Assembly: GCA_036555725.1 (NCBI GenBank)
Contig: DATBKU010000062.1
Location: 98,781 to 162,780, forward strand
Length of the DNA: 64,000 nucleotides
Source: CALAED01 sp036555725
GTDB lineage: Bacteria > Actinomycetota > Actinomycetes > Streptosporangiales > Streptosporangiaceae
Direction of reading: 5' to 3'
Shown: one piece after another, positions 25,015-34,215 of the stretch
Layout: every line of letters starts with the position of its first letter
Position numbering within the stretch: position 1 is the first letter of the stretch
Notes under the pieces: model-generated
Databases searched by the model: none
The model's input: the letters and a program-made list of their open reading frames with translations, nothing else
Told to the model about the DNA's origin: nothing
Translations under genes and position numbers: made by a program

Positions 25015-27123
25015 CTAAGAATTGGGGCGGGCCATCCAGACGTTGATCGTCAGGCTCCACGTGCCGTTCGGTGGGGTGACGAGCGTGTGCTCGTCCTGCC
25101 GCGTCACGACGTGGACCACCTGCTGCGCCGGGCCGTACGGCGTGACGTCGGACGGGTTGGCGCCCAGGAGGACCGGCCGGCGACCGGCGGCGACGACCTT
25201 GCCGATGACCCGCTGCCCCGCTGTCCGGTCGCCGCGCGGGATCCGCGCGACCGGCACGCCGCACATGCCCCGGATCACCTGGCTGAACCGGTCGGCCGTC
25301 ACCCGCTCGGTCATGATCACCGACGCCCGCGGTCCGATGGTCGCGCAGAGCCCGCGCACCGCGGCCACCTCGCCCTGCTCGGTCCTGGCGAAGATGAGGC
25401 CGCCGGACGCCGCCGTCAGCGGGACGAGCAGCACGACCGCTCCGCAGACCGCCACCACGCCGGTCACCTGCCTGCTGTAGCCCAGCCGCCGTACGCGCCG
25501 GACGATCCAGGCCAGCGCCCAGATCGCGAACAGGATCAGCCCGGGGATGACGACGGACGCGAGGCGCCGCGACGCCCAGGGGTGGTCGGGCGTGATGCCG
25601 GGGCGCAGCAGCGTGGTGACGGTGGTCCAGACGATCATCGCGTACGGCAGCACCCACTCGAGGGAGGAGCGCCGCAGCAGCCGCCGGCCCAGCAGCGCCG
25701 CCCCGAACGTGGCCAGCAGCAGCGCGGGCAGCCCGATGTACCACACGACCCAGTAGAGGCTGATCTCGTCGTACGTCCGTTCCGGCTGGATCGGCAGGCC
25801 GTTGACCTGCTGCACGGTCTTGATGAAGGTGGCGTTGAGCCGGTCGTCGTATGTCACCGGCGTGCGCGTCGTGGTCTGGACGTACGGGCGGATCGCGAAC
25901 GCGATCACCACGAGAACGGTGGCCAGCGCGGCGAGGTCGGGGAGCCGGCCGCGGCCGACCCACCGGCCGAGCCGGCGCAGCGGCTTCCCGGTCGGCGGCC
26001 ACCACAGCAGCGTCACCATGATGACGGTCAACATCACGATCGCCGTGGCCATCAGCAGCAGCGGGTCCAGCGAGGCGTTCAGGTAGTTGAGGTAGGGCCG
26101 CGAGAGCACGTACCCCTCGAGCAGGCCCGCGGCGGTGCCCAGCGCGAGGCCGGCGAACAGCGGCAGCCCGATGCCGCGGCGGCGCGCGACCAGCAGGCCG
26201 GCGTACACGACCACGGGCAGGATGTCGCGGAGCCCGTCGATGCGCACCAGGATGATCAGGCCGAACGAGAGCCCGGCCAGTGCCGCGCGGATCCGGACGG
26301 CCCCGGCGGCGCGCCGCCCGGCGTCGCGCCGGGCGTCATGGATCAGGCAGAGCCCGCCCAGCAGCAGGACGAGCGCCGGCACCTCGCTGTACGTCGACCG
26401 CGAGACGTACATCGTCGGCAGCGTCAGCGCGAGGGCGAGCGCGCCCAGCGGCGCCCACCGCGGCCCGACCAGCCGTGCCGTCAACCCGCCGAACGACAGG
26501 ACGGCGCACGCGCCGAGAATCGGCGACATGGCCAGCAGTGCGGAGACGCCGCCCAGCCAGCCGCCGGCGGCCAGGATCATCGGCAGCCCGGCCATGAACT
26601 GCGGCACCAGCACCCCGCCGCGCTGGAAGAACGCCGGGCTGCCGTACGACAGGGCCGGGTCGCCGCCGCCGAACGCCCACCGCTGCTGCGGGATCGGCAG
26701 CGAGCCGTGGTGCGTCAGCCAGGTCGCGAACTGGACGTAGGAGGCCGGGTCGCGCCGCACGATGATCTGTTCGGAGTTCATCGCCAGCTGCAGGACCAGG
26801 AAGGCGACGGCCACGACGACCACTGCGGCGACCACCCACCAGGAGACCGCCCTGGGCCGGGCGCGCGCGGGCGGGCCGCCGGCCACCCGCACCGCGTACC
26901 CGCCCAGCGGCTTCGGCGCGGTCTCCAGGCAGCGGCCCCGCCGGAGCCCAGCCCACAGGAACAGGGCCGCGACCGGCACGAAGAGCGCGATGACGGGGAG
27001 CGGCCGGAACACCCCGGCGAACAGCAGCGGCAGCCCGGCGACCAGCCACGCGACGATGATCAGCGCGGGGGCCACCGTGAGCCGCGCCAGCACCAGCGCG
27101 GGCCGTCCGTCCTCGGTATCCAT
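25015..27123 (-). CDS. polytopic membrane protein, GT-C/GT39-like
   Basis: This 702-residue protein has about 12 membrane helices and a C-terminal extracytoplasmic part from about residue 560. The first large loop contains IIVRRDPASYVQFATWLTHH, resembling the acidic catalytic loop of GT-C glycosyltransferases that use polyprenyl-phosphate sugars. Length and topology fit a dolichyl-phosphate-mannose-type transferase, though I cannot assign a family firmly. The polyprenyl-phosphate glycosyltransferase-like gene follows on the same strand, supporting a donor/transferase pair. TACGCT ends 9 nt before the ATG. Confidence 0.65.
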   Translation of the reverse strand: MDTEDGRPALVLARLTVAPALIIVAWLVAGLPLLFAGVFRPLPVIALFVPVAALFLWAGLRRGRCLETAPKPLGGYAVRVAGGPPARARPRAVSWWVVAAVVVVAVAFLVLQLAMNSEQIIVRRDPASYVQFATWLTHHGSLPIPQQRWAFGGGDPALSYGSPAFFQRGGVLVPQFMAGLPMILAAGGWLGGVSALLAMSPILGACAVLSFGGLTARLVGPRWAPLGALALALTLPTMYVSRSTYSEVPALVLLLGGLCLIHDARRDAGRRAAGAVRIRAALAGLSFGLIILVRIDGLRDILPVVVYAGLLVARRRGIGLPLFAGLALGTAAGLLEGYVLSRPYLNYLNASLDPLLLMATAIVMLTVIMVTLLWWPPTGKPLRRLGRWVGRGRLPDLAALATVLVVIAFAIRPYVQTTTRTPVTYDDRLNATFIKTVQQVNGLPIQPERTYDEISLYWVVWYIGLPALLLATFGAALLGRRLLRRSSLEWVLPYAMIVWTTVTTLLRPGITPDHPWASRRLASVVIPGLILFAIWALAWIVRRVRRLGYSRQVTGVVAVCGAVVLLVPLTAASGGLIFARTEQGEVAAVRGLCATIGPRASVIMTERVTADRFSQVIRGMCGVPVARIPRGDRTAGQRVIGKVVAAGRRPVLLGANPSDVTPYGPAQQVVHVVTRQDEHTLVTPPNGTWSLTINVWMARPNS

Positions 27124-27132
27124 CGACCCCGG

Positions 27133-27138
27133 AGCGTA
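27133..27138 (-). promoter_or_regulatory. -10 hexamer TACGCT of the GT-C-like gene (leaderless)
   Basis: TACGCT on the - strand ends 9 nt before the ATG at 27123. It shares a 103-bp divergent region with the promoter of the gene at 27227. Confidence 0.42.
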
Positions 27139-27213
27139 GCGTTCCCGGCGGTAGTGATGCCGTAAGGATCACCCCGCTGCAGGCCCAGCGGACGGCGCGG
27201 CGGCGCGCGTCGT

Positions 27214-27219
27214 TAGGCT
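27214..27219 (+). promoter_or_regulatory. -10 hexamer TAGGCT of the TIGR03089 gene (leaderless)
   Basis: TAGGCT ends 7 nt before the ATG at 27227, and no Shine-Dalgarno is present. Confidence 0.48.
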
Positions 27220-27226
27220 CGCGTCC

Positions 27227-28045
27227 ATGCCGGATCCGACGACTCCCGAGGCCAGGACGCCCGCCGGCCTGCTGGATGCCGCGCTGTCGGCAGACCCGGC
27301 GGCGCCACTGGTGACGTTCTACGACGACGCGACGGGCGAACGGATCGAGCTGTCGGCCAAGACGTTCGCCAACTGGGTGGCCAAGACCGCGAACCTGCTG
27401 GTCGACGGGCTCGGCATGCAGCCGGGTGACGAGGTCGTGCTCGCCCTGCCGCCGCACTGGCAGGGCGCGGCGTGGCTGTTCGCGTGCTGGTCGGCCGGCC
27501 TGGTCGCAGCTCCGGTCGGCGTCCCCGTGGCGGGCGGGGTGGCCGGCGCCGCCGTGCTCGTGGTGAGCGAGCCGGACCTGCCGCGCGCCCTGGAGAGCGG
27601 CGCGCCCGAGATCGTCGGGCTGTCGCTGCACGCCCTCGGCGGCCCGCTGCGCGACTGCCCCCCGGGCGTCACCGACTACGCCACCGAGGTACGTGCGTAC
27701 GGCGACCGCTTCACGCCGTTCGAACCGGTCGATCCGGCCGCTTCCGCGCTACGTGTGAGGAGCGTCACACTTTCTGGGTCGGAAGTGACTGCGGAGACCT
27801 ACTCATTCGTACGCAATTCCGGGCTCACCCCTGCCGCCCGCGTGCTCACGGCGTTGAGCTACTCCACCCTCGATGACCTGCTCGTAGGCCTGCTTGCGCC
27901 AATTGCCGCCGGAGGTTCCGTCATAATCCAACGAAACCTCGACAAAGTTGCCCTTGAGCGGCGAATCTCTTTGGAACATGTGACTGCAGTGGCCGGAGTT
28001 CCCGGATGGGATGCCCCATCCGGGTCCGCGTACTGGCTGCCCTGA
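27227..28045 (+). CDS. TIGR03089 family protein (truncated AMP-binding-like fold)
   Basis: This 272-residue protein resembles the N-terminal part of acyl-CoA synthetases: LVTFYDDATGERIELSAKTF, ANWVAKTANLLVDGLGMQPG, DEVVLALPPHWQGAAWLFAC. The ATP-binding P-loop (STG/SxTxG-rich) and the C-terminal lid domain are missing. The TIGR03089 family is actinobacterial, next to the LCP gene in M. tuberculosis (Rv3268) as here, with no known activity. Without the ATP loop it is unlikely to adenylate anything. The last third (from about 27750) is less GC-rich than the rest. The LCP gene follows 17 bp downstream. Confidence 0.8.
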   Translation: MPDPTTPEARTPAGLLDAALSADPAAPLVTFYDDATGERIELSAKTFANWVAKTANLLVDGLGMQPGDEVVLALPPHWQGAAWLFACWSAGLVAAPVGVPVAGGVAGAAVLVVSEPDLPRALESGAPEIVGLSLHALGGPLRDCPPGVTDYATEVRAYGDRFTPFEPVDPAASALRVRSVTLSGSEVTAETYSFVRNSGLTPAARVLTALSYSTLDDLLVGLLAPIAAGGSVIIQRNLDKVALERRISLEHVTAVAGVPGWDAPSGSAYWLP

Positions 28046-28047
28046 CC

Positions 28048-28053
28048 TAGTCT
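28048..28053 (+). promoter_or_regulatory. -10 hexamer TAGTCT of the LCP gene (leaderless or short leader)
   Basis: TAGTCT ends 9 nt before the ATG at 28063. A GGAG lies only 3 nt before the ATG, too close for normal pairing, so leaderless initiation is more likely. Confidence 0.4.
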
Positions 28054-28062
28054 CTGGAGCCG

Positions 28063-29490
28063 ATGAGCGACAACCCCCACTTCATGGACTACGTCGACGA
28101 TGCCTACACCGGCGAGCCGGTACGTCGACGTGGTTGGCGTGTGCTGGGATGGATTTCGATCTTCCTCTCCGTGGTCATGGTCGGCACCAGCCTTACGGCG
28201 TACGCGGCCTATCTGAAGCTGCAGGGCAACATCAACCACGAGGACATCGACGCCGCGGTCGGCCCGAACCGGCCGAAGAAGCTCAACAACGCGCTCAACA
28301 TTCTGCTCATCGGGTCCGACAGTCGCGCCGGCGCCGACGCGAAGTACGGCCGGGGGCTGCGGAACGAGCCGCCCCGCTCGGACACGATGATCCTGCTGCA
28401 CCTGTCGCCCGGCGGCGCCCAGGCCGTGGGCGTCAGCTTCCCCCGGGACCTGATGGTGCCGGTGCCGTCGTGCAAGACGCGGACCGGCGCGGCCGCCCCC
28501 GCGCAGGCGATCGCCCAGATCAACTCGACGTTCACCACGGGCGGCGCGGCCTGCACCATCAAGACCATCGAGTCGTTCACCAACATCAAGATCGACCACT
28601 TCATGCAGGTGGACTTCTCGGGTTTCAAGAACGTCGTCAACGCGATCGGCGGCGTGGAGATCTGCCTGCCCAAGGACGTCAACGACCCGAAGAGCAAGCT
28701 GCACCTGTCCAGGGGCCGGCACGTCGTCAAGGGCGAGACGGCCCTGGCATACGTACGGACCCGGCACGGCCTGGGCGACGGCTCCGACCTGTCCAGGATC
28801 AAGCGGCAGCAGCAGTTCCTCGGCTCGGTGGCCAGCAAGGCGCTCAGCGCCGGCGTGCTCGCCGACCCGGGCAAGCTGGCCCGGCTGCTGAACGCGGGCA
28901 CCAAGTCGCTCACCACCGACAAGGGCCTGGACGTGCCGACGCTGCTCCACCTCGGCCAGAGTCTGCAGGGCCTGACGACCGGCAAGATCCGGTTCGTCAC
29001 GGTTCCGTACGGCGCATACGCTCCGGACCCCAACCGGGTCACGCTGCGCCAGCCCACTGCCAACGCCTTCTTCGGCGCGCTCCGCAACGACAAGGGCATC
29101 CAGGAGTCGGCCAAGCAGGCGACCCCGAAGGTCCCGCCGAGCCAGGTGAAGGTTCGGGTCTACAACGCCAGCGGAGTGGCCGGGCAGGCGCAGCGGGTCG
29201 CCGACCAGTTGAAGACGCAGGGCTACAAGGTGCTCTTCGTCGGCAACGCCCCCGCCGGCTCCGGCGGCAGGACGCAGGTACTGTACGGCGCCGGCGCCGA
29301 CCAGGCCGCGGCGACCCTCGCCGGCATCGTCCCCGGCTCCCAGCCCGCGCCCAGGACGTCCGGCGCGGAAGGCGTCGTCGACCTGATCATCGGCGCCAAC
29401 TGGACCGCGTTGAAGATCCCGCAGAAGGCCTCGATCCCCAAGCAGCAGGGCGAGATCCGCGCGAATCAGAACATCTGCAAATCCACCTGA
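28063..29490 (+). CDS. LCP (LytR-CpsA-Psr) family cell-wall glycopolymer ligase
   Basis: This 475-residue membrane protein has a short cytoplasmic N-terminus, one helix (about residues 29-50, VLGWISIFLSVVMVGTSLTA) and an extracytoplasmic LCP domain (about 80-250). The domain shows ILLIGSDSRAG, the Arg/Asp-rich pyrophosphate site in RSDTMILLHLS and SFPRDLMVPVPS, and ALAYVRTRHGLGDGSDLSRI. LCP enzymes move teichoic acid, arabinogalactan or capsule from polyprenyl carriers to peptidoglycan. A LytR_C domain follows (about 360-455; VKVRVYNASGVAGQAQRVAD). The neighbouring teichoic acid polymerases and acyltransferases suggest a wall teichoic-type polymer is its substrate. Confidence 0.92.
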   Translation: MSDNPHFMDYVDDAYTGEPVRRRGWRVLGWISIFLSVVMVGTSLTAYAAYLKLQGNINHEDIDAAVGPNRPKKLNNALNILLIGSDSRAGADAKYGRGLRNEPPRSDTMILLHLSPGGAQAVGVSFPRDLMVPVPSCKTRTGAAAPAQAIAQINSTFTTGGAACTIKTIESFTNIKIDHFMQVDFSGFKNVVNAIGGVEICLPKDVNDPKSKLHLSRGRHVVKGETALAYVRTRHGLGDGSDLSRIKRQQQFLGSVASKALSAGVLADPGKLARLLNAGTKSLTTDKGLDVPTLLHLGQSLQGLTTGKIRFVTVPYGAYAPDPNRVTLRQPTANAFFGALRNDKGIQESAKQATPKVPPSQVKVRVYNASGVAGQAQRVADQLKTQGYKVLFVGNAPAGSGGRTQVLYGAGADQAAATLAGIVPGSQPAPRTSGAEGVVDLIIGANWTALKIPQKASIPKQQGEIRANQNICKST

Positions 29491-29544
29491 GAGTTCTTGT
29501 AAGGTCGAGTCCGGTCCCGCGCCCCCAGGGACCGGAGTGAACTT

Positions 29545-30669
29545 ATGACGCAGACCGCATCACCTGTTACGGAATCGTCCCCGACCGGCGCCGTACCCTC
29601 CGAGCAGACCTCAGCCGGTGCAACCGCAACCGCCCGACCGCCCAGTAAGCGCGACGCGCACCTCGACAACGCGAAGTTCCTCGGCGTGCTGCTCGTCGTG
29701 TGCGGGCACGTTCTCGTCCGGCTGCGCGACGCACCGGGCGCGCACGCGCTGTACCTGTTCATCTACATGTTCCACATGCCGCTGTTCATCGTGCTGGCCG
29801 GCTACTTCTCGCGCGGCTTCAGCCTGTCCAGCGGCAAGGCGCGCAAGCTCATCACCAGCGTCGCCGTGCCGTACGTCGTCTTCGAGACGGCCTTCTCGAT
29901 CTACCGCTGGGCGATCGGCGTCGCGCACAGGCCGGAGGTCTCGCTGCTCGACCCGTACTTCGTGACGTGGTTCCTGATCGCCCTGTTCGTGTGGCGGCTG
30001 TCCACGCCGGTGTGGCAGCAGCTGCGGTGGCCGCTCGCGGCGGCGGTCGTGATCTCGGTGCTGTCCGGCATGGCCAACCTGCCGTCGATGATGGACCTGT
30101 ACCGCGTGCTGGGGCTGCTGCCGTTCTTCGTGCTCGGGTTGCTGCTCAAACCGGAGCACTTCGAGGCGATCAAACAGCCCCGGGTGCGCGTCATAGGGGT
30201 CATGGTGCTGCTCTGCGGCTTCATCGGAGCCAACATCGTGCACCGGCACATGACCACCGAATGGGCGCTGTGGCGGATCGGCTTCGCCGAAATGCACGTG
30301 AGCAACCTGACCGGCGCCGTCATGCGGCTCGGAATGCTGACGGCGGGCGCGGTCCTGGTGGCGGCGTTCCTGACCGCGGTGCCCGTACGGCAGATGTGGT
30401 TCACCCGGTACGGCTCGGCGACGATGTACGCCTTTCTGCTGCACGGCTTCGGGGTCAAGCTCGTGCAGGGCAAGGGCTGGGACCAGGCGGGCTGGCTGCA
30501 CACGACGCCCGGCGTGGCCGTGGCCATGGCGGCCGCCGTGGGCTTCGGCATCCTGCTCATGACGGCGCCGGTACTGCGCGTCACCCGCTGGGCGGTGTCA
30601 CCGGCGCTCGACTGGGCATTCACCCGGCCTACCGCGTCGCCCGCCGGCCCGCCGCGGAGGCCGGCGTGA
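29545..30669 (+). CDS. acyltransferase family 3 membrane protein (first of tandem pair)
   Basis: This 374-residue protein with about ten membrane helices begins its domain at HLDNAKFLGVLLVVCGHVLV, the conserved Asp-Asn and Gly-His of acyltransferase-3 (fucose/polymer O-acetylase) proteins. MFHMPLFIVLAGYFSRGF, LSSGKARKLITSVAVPYVVF and FLLHGFGVKLVQ also fit. Such enzymes O-acetylate glycans on the outer membrane face. The first 35 residues are Thr/Ser/Ala-rich and disordered. GGAG precedes the ATG at good spacing. The stop overlaps the start of the paralogous gene (GTGA). Confidence 0.88.
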   Translation: MTQTASPVTESSPTGAVPSEQTSAGATATARPPSKRDAHLDNAKFLGVLLVVCGHVLVRLRDAPGAHALYLFIYMFHMPLFIVLAGYFSRGFSLSSGKARKLITSVAVPYVVFETAFSIYRWAIGVAHRPEVSLLDPYFVTWFLIALFVWRLSTPVWQQLRWPLAAAVVISVLSGMANLPSMMDLYRVLGLLPFFVLGLLLKPEHFEAIKQPRVRVIGVMVLLCGFIGANIVHRHMTTEWALWRIGFAEMHVSNLTGAVMRLGMLTAGAVLVAAFLTAVPVRQMWFTRYGSATMYAFLLHGFGVKLVQGKGWDQAGWLHTTPGVAVAMAAAVGFGILLMTAPVLRVTRWAVSPALDWAFTRPTASPAGPPRRPA

Positions 30670-31763
30670 CGACGCAGACGTCCGCACAGACATCCTCGGA
30701 ACCGCAGGCAGCGGCCGACGGTCGTACGTTCACGGTCCCGGAGCCGCGCCGGCCGGAGAAGCCGGCCAAGGTCCGCGACCCGTTCTTCGACAACGCGAAG
30801 TACCTCGCGATCGTCCTCGTGATCTTCGGGCACGCCATCGAGCCGGTGCGCGACAACAGTGCGGCGCACGCGCTCTACCTGTTCGTCTACAGCTTCCACA
30901 TGCCGGTGTTCATCATCATCACCGGCTATTTCTCGCGGAACTTCACCTTTTCCAGCGGCAAGGCGCGCAAGCTCATCACCAACCTGGCCGTGCCGTACGT
31001 CATCTTCGAGACGGCGTACTCCGTGTTCCGCTGGGCGGTCGGCGGCAAGGAGTTCGAGCTCAGCCTGCTGGCCCCGGTCTGGCTGACCTGGTTCCTCATG
31101 GCCGCCTTCTTCTGGCGGCTGTCCACCCCGGTGTGGCAGCAGCTGCGCTGGCCCGTCTCGACGGCGATCCTGGTCGCGCTGCTGTCCGGTATGAACAACC
31201 TGCCGAGCACGTTCGAGGTGCACCGCACGCTCGGGCTGCTGCCGTTCTTCGTCATCGGCCTGATGCTGAAACCGGAGCACTTCGCGCTGCTGCGCCGGCC
31301 CGGCTGCCGGATCGCCGGTGCCGTGGTGCTGGCCGCCGGGCTGGTCATCGCGTTCGCGGTGCACAAGCACGTGTCGATCGAGTGGGCGTACTGGCGGCAC
31401 GGCAACGACTACATCGGGGTCAGCGAGGTCACCGGCACCCTGATGCGGCTGGGGATGCTCACTGCCAGCCTGCTGCTGTCGGCGGCGTTCCTCGCCCTCG
31501 TGCCCACGCGGCTTACCTGGTACACGGGGCTGGGCGCCGCGACGCTGTACTCCTACCTGCTGCACGGCTTCCCGGTGAAGCTGGCCACGTACGAGGGCTG
31601 GTACCACCCCGCCTGGCTGCATGGTCCGGCCGGGATCGCGCTCGCGGCCGTCGTCGCCGTGGTGCTGTCGATCGTGCTGGCCGTGCCCCCGGTACGCAGG
31701 ATGCTGCGCTGGGCAGTGGCGCCGACGATATCGTGGGCCTTCACCGCGCTGAGGCGGCCGTAA
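30666..31763 (+). CDS. acyltransferase family 3 membrane protein (second of tandem pair)
   Basis: This 365-residue paralogue of the preceding gene has the same motifs (FFDNAKYLAIVLVIFGHAIE, SFHMPVFIIITGYFSRNF, FSSGKARKLITNLAVPYVIF, LHGFPVKLATYEG) and again a disordered polar N-terminus (about 40 residues). The GTG overlaps the upstream stop by 4 nt. The two proteins are clearly similar across the membrane domain, so a tandem duplication is likely. They may act on different positions or polymers, or as a heterodimer. Confidence 0.88.
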   Translation: MTTQTSAQTSSEPQAAADGRTFTVPEPRRPEKPAKVRDPFFDNAKYLAIVLVIFGHAIEPVRDNSAAHALYLFVYSFHMPVFIIITGYFSRNFTFSSGKARKLITNLAVPYVIFETAYSVFRWAVGGKEFELSLLAPVWLTWFLMAAFFWRLSTPVWQQLRWPVSTAILVALLSGMNNLPSTFEVHRTLGLLPFFVIGLMLKPEHFALLRRPGCRIAGAVVLAAGLVIAFAVHKHVSIEWAYWRHGNDYIGVSEVTGTLMRLGMLTASLLLSAAFLALVPTRLTWYTGLGAATLYSYLLHGFPVKLATYEGWYHPAWLHGPAGIALAAVVAVVLSIVLAVPPVRRMLRWAVAPTISWAFTALRRP

Positions 31764-31868
31764 GGCCCAACCTGCAGGTGACATTCGGCATCAAATCTCA
31801 CCAAAGGGACGTGACGCATTCCGGTTAACAGCGTGTGACATATAGTGATCGATCGCCTTATGCGCCGG

Positions 31869-31874
31869 TATACT
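31869..31874 (+). promoter_or_regulatory. candidate -10 TATACT upstream of the first TagF-like gene
   Basis: TATACT at 31869 is the best -10 in the 235-bp gap, with a poor -35 (TGATCG, 31846-31851, 17-bp spacer). It would give a leader of about 120 nt. A second option is TATAGT at 31841-31846. This gap is clearly AT-richer than the coding regions. Confidence 0.3.
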
Positions 31875-31998
31875 CTCGGGGTCGTTGTGGGCACCCCAAT
31901 CTCCGCTTCGGCGTTCGCGGTCTGAGCAGGACCAAAGGTGACCGACGTGCCCCTTCGTCCAAGAGCCGCCTAGCCTAAGAAACCGTGGAATCCAGTTG

Positions 31999-34206
31999 AT
32001 GAGCGCCGACAGCCAGATCACCCTGAGCGTGGTTGTGCCCGTGCACAAGGTTCAGGGTTACCTCCGGGAGTGCCTGCACTCAATCCTCGATGAGGCCGGT
32101 TCCAACCTCGAGGTCATCGCCATCGATGACAAGTCGCCCGACGGGTGCGGCGAGATCCTCGACGAGTTCGGCGAGCGAGACTCCCGTGTCCGGGTCAAGC
32201 ACCTCGAGGAGAACGTCGGCCTGGGCGAGGCGCGCAATATCGGGCTCGGGCTGGCGACCGGCGAGTACGTCTGGTTCGTCGACAGCGACGACTCGCTGCC
32301 CGAGGGCACGATCCCGGCGGTGTTCGAACGGCTTGCCGAGACCACGCCCGACGTCCTCATGATCGACTACGCCCGTACGTACTGGACCGGGCGCGCCAAT
32401 CGAAACGTCCTGCAGCAGCTGTTCCGGGTGCCCGAATCGCCCAATGTGTTCACGCTCCGTGAACGCCCGGACCTGCTGCAGATCCTGCCGTTCGCGTGGA
32501 ACCGGGTCATCCGCCGCGAGTTCCTGCTGGAGCAGGGGCTGCGCTTCACCAAGGGCTTCTACGAGGACTCCCCCGTGTCGTACCCGGTGCTGCTGGCCGC
32601 CGAGCGCATCAGCATGCTGGACCGGGTCTGCTACCACTACCGTCAGCGCCGGTCCGGCCAGTCGATCACCAAAACGCGCAACGCCAAGCACCTCGACGTC
32701 TTCGGGCAGTACGAGAAGATCTGGGCCTTCATCGATCACCTTGAGTCGTCCGGCGACGACTTCCGGGCGATCATGTTCGACCGGATGATGTGGCACCTGC
32801 TCATCGTGTTCGCCAAGGAGGACCGTGTCCCGCGCGACCTGCGTCGCGAGTTCTTCGCCGGCATGCACAAGCTCTACCGCCACCGCCCGGCCGACCACGT
32901 CGTCCCCGGCGGCCTGCAGGGCCTGAAGTACCGGCTCGTCGAGCGCGACGCGTACCGGCTGTTCAGCCTGTTCAAGGTGGCCAACCTCGGGCGGATCCTG
33001 GTACACGGCCGGTTCCGCGGCGTCCGCAGGGGGCTACGCCGCACGGTCAGCCTGGCCCGCCGGTACGCCAAGCGGGTCTACTACCGCGTCCAGCTCCGGC
33101 TTCCCATGGACGACAAGCTCGCGGTGTACGGCTCGTACTGGTACCGGGGCTACTCCTGCAACCCGCGCGCGATCTACGAGCGGGCCGCCGAGTTGGTGCC
33201 GAACGTCAAGGGCGTCTGGGTGGTGCGGAAGGCCGCCCGGATGCAGATGCCCGAGGGCGTCCCGTACGTCATCGACGGCACCAGGGCGTACTTCCGGCTG
33301 ATGGCCCGGGCGAAGTACCTCGTCAACAACGTCAACTTCCCCGACGAGATCATCAAGCGGCGCGGCTCGATCCACCTGCAGACCCAGCACGGCACCCCGC
33401 TGAAGACCATGGGCCTCGATCAGATGAAGTTCCCCGTCGGCGCCAGCGACATGGACTTCGACGAGCTGCTGCGCCGCTCCGACCGGTGGGACTACCTGCT
33501 GTCGGCCAACCCGCTGACCACCGAGGTGTGGAGCCGCGTCTTCCCCTGCCCGTACGAGATGATCGAGTACGGCTACCCGCGCAACGACCGGTTCTTCACC
33601 GTGACCGACGACGAGACGGCCCGGCTGCGCGCCGAGTTCGGCATCCCGGACGGCAAGACCGCGATCTTGTATGCGCCGACGCACCGCGACTACATGGCGA
33701 AATTCCAGCCGATGTTCGACATCGGGCGGTTCGTCCGCGAGCTGGGCGACGACTACGTCCTCCTCCTCCGCGCGCATTACTTCTATCCGCGCAAGGACCT
33801 GGCGCGGATCCAGGGCTGGCCCGAGGGCCGGGTGATCGACGTGTCCCGGCACCCGACGATCGAAGACCTGTGCGTGGCCTCCGACGTGCTGCTCACGGAC
33901 TACTCGTCGATCATGTTCGACTACGCCAACCTGGACAAGCCGATCGTGGTCTACGCCAACGACTGGGACACGTACAAGCGCACCCGCGGCGTCTATTTCG
34001 AGCTGCCGGAAGAGCCGCCGGGCGCGGTCGCGATGACCGAGGACGAGCTGGTCGAGACGTTCCGGAGTGGCATTTACCACGGCGACATCGCCGCCAAGGC
34101 GCACGAGGAGTTCCGCCGCCGGTTCTGTCGCTTCGACGACGGGCATGCCGCCGAACGTGTCGTACGCAAGCTCTTCCTCGGTGAAGAGCCGAGGACGGGG
34201 CAATAA
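31999..34206 (+). CDS. GT2 glycosyltransferase / CDP-glycerol glycerophosphotransferase (TagF-like) fusion
   Basis: This 735-residue protein has an N-terminal GT2 domain (residues 8-300: LSVVVPVHKVQGYLRECLHS, VIAIDDKSPDGCGEIL, YVWFVDSDDSLPEGTIPAVF) and a C-terminal glycerophosphotransferase domain (about 365-730). The latter has both catalytic histidines of TagF-type enzymes in context: H464 in LQTQHGTPLKTMG and H593 in VLLLRAHYFYP. VLLTDYSSIMFDYANLDKPI also fits. TagF enzymes polymerise glycerol phosphate (or similar) from CDP-glycerol onto a lipid-linked primer in the cytosol. The ATG at 31999 is chosen over an adjacent TTG. The second TagF-like gene follows after a hairpin-rich gap. Confidence 0.9.
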   Translation: MSADSQITLSVVVPVHKVQGYLRECLHSILDEAGSNLEVIAIDDKSPDGCGEILDEFGERDSRVRVKHLEENVGLGEARNIGLGLATGEYVWFVDSDDSLPEGTIPAVFERLAETTPDVLMIDYARTYWTGRANRNVLQQLFRVPESPNVFTLRERPDLLQILPFAWNRVIRREFLLEQGLRFTKGFYEDSPVSYPVLLAAERISMLDRVCYHYRQRRSGQSITKTRNAKHLDVFGQYEKIWAFIDHLESSGDDFRAIMFDRMMWHLLIVFAKEDRVPRDLRREFFAGMHKLYRHRPADHVVPGGLQGLKYRLVERDAYRLFSLFKVANLGRILVHGRFRGVRRGLRRTVSLARRYAKRVYYRVQLRLPMDDKLAVYGSYWYRGYSCNPRAIYERAAELVPNVKGVWVVRKAARMQMPEGVPYVIDGTRAYFRLMARAKYLVNNVNFPDEIIKRRGSIHLQTQHGTPLKTMGLDQMKFPVGASDMDFDELLRRSDRWDYLLSANPLTTEVWSRVFPCPYEMIEYGYPRNDRFFTVTDDETARLRAEFGIPDGKTAILYAPTHRDYMAKFQPMFDIGRFVRELGDDYVLLLRAHYFYPRKDLARIQGWPEGRVIDVSRHPTIEDLCVASDVLLTDYSSIMFDYANLDKPIVVYANDWDTYKRTRGVYFELPEEPPGAVAMTEDELVETFRSGIYHGDIAAKAHEEFRRRFCRFDDGHAAERVVRKLFLGEEPRTGQ

Positions 34207-34215
34207 ACGCCGACG

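Noticed and set aside
28011..29540. Alternative long frame over the LCP gene
   Set aside because: It is Arg/Gly/Pro-rich without motifs. The frame from 28063 has the LCP and LytR_C domains.
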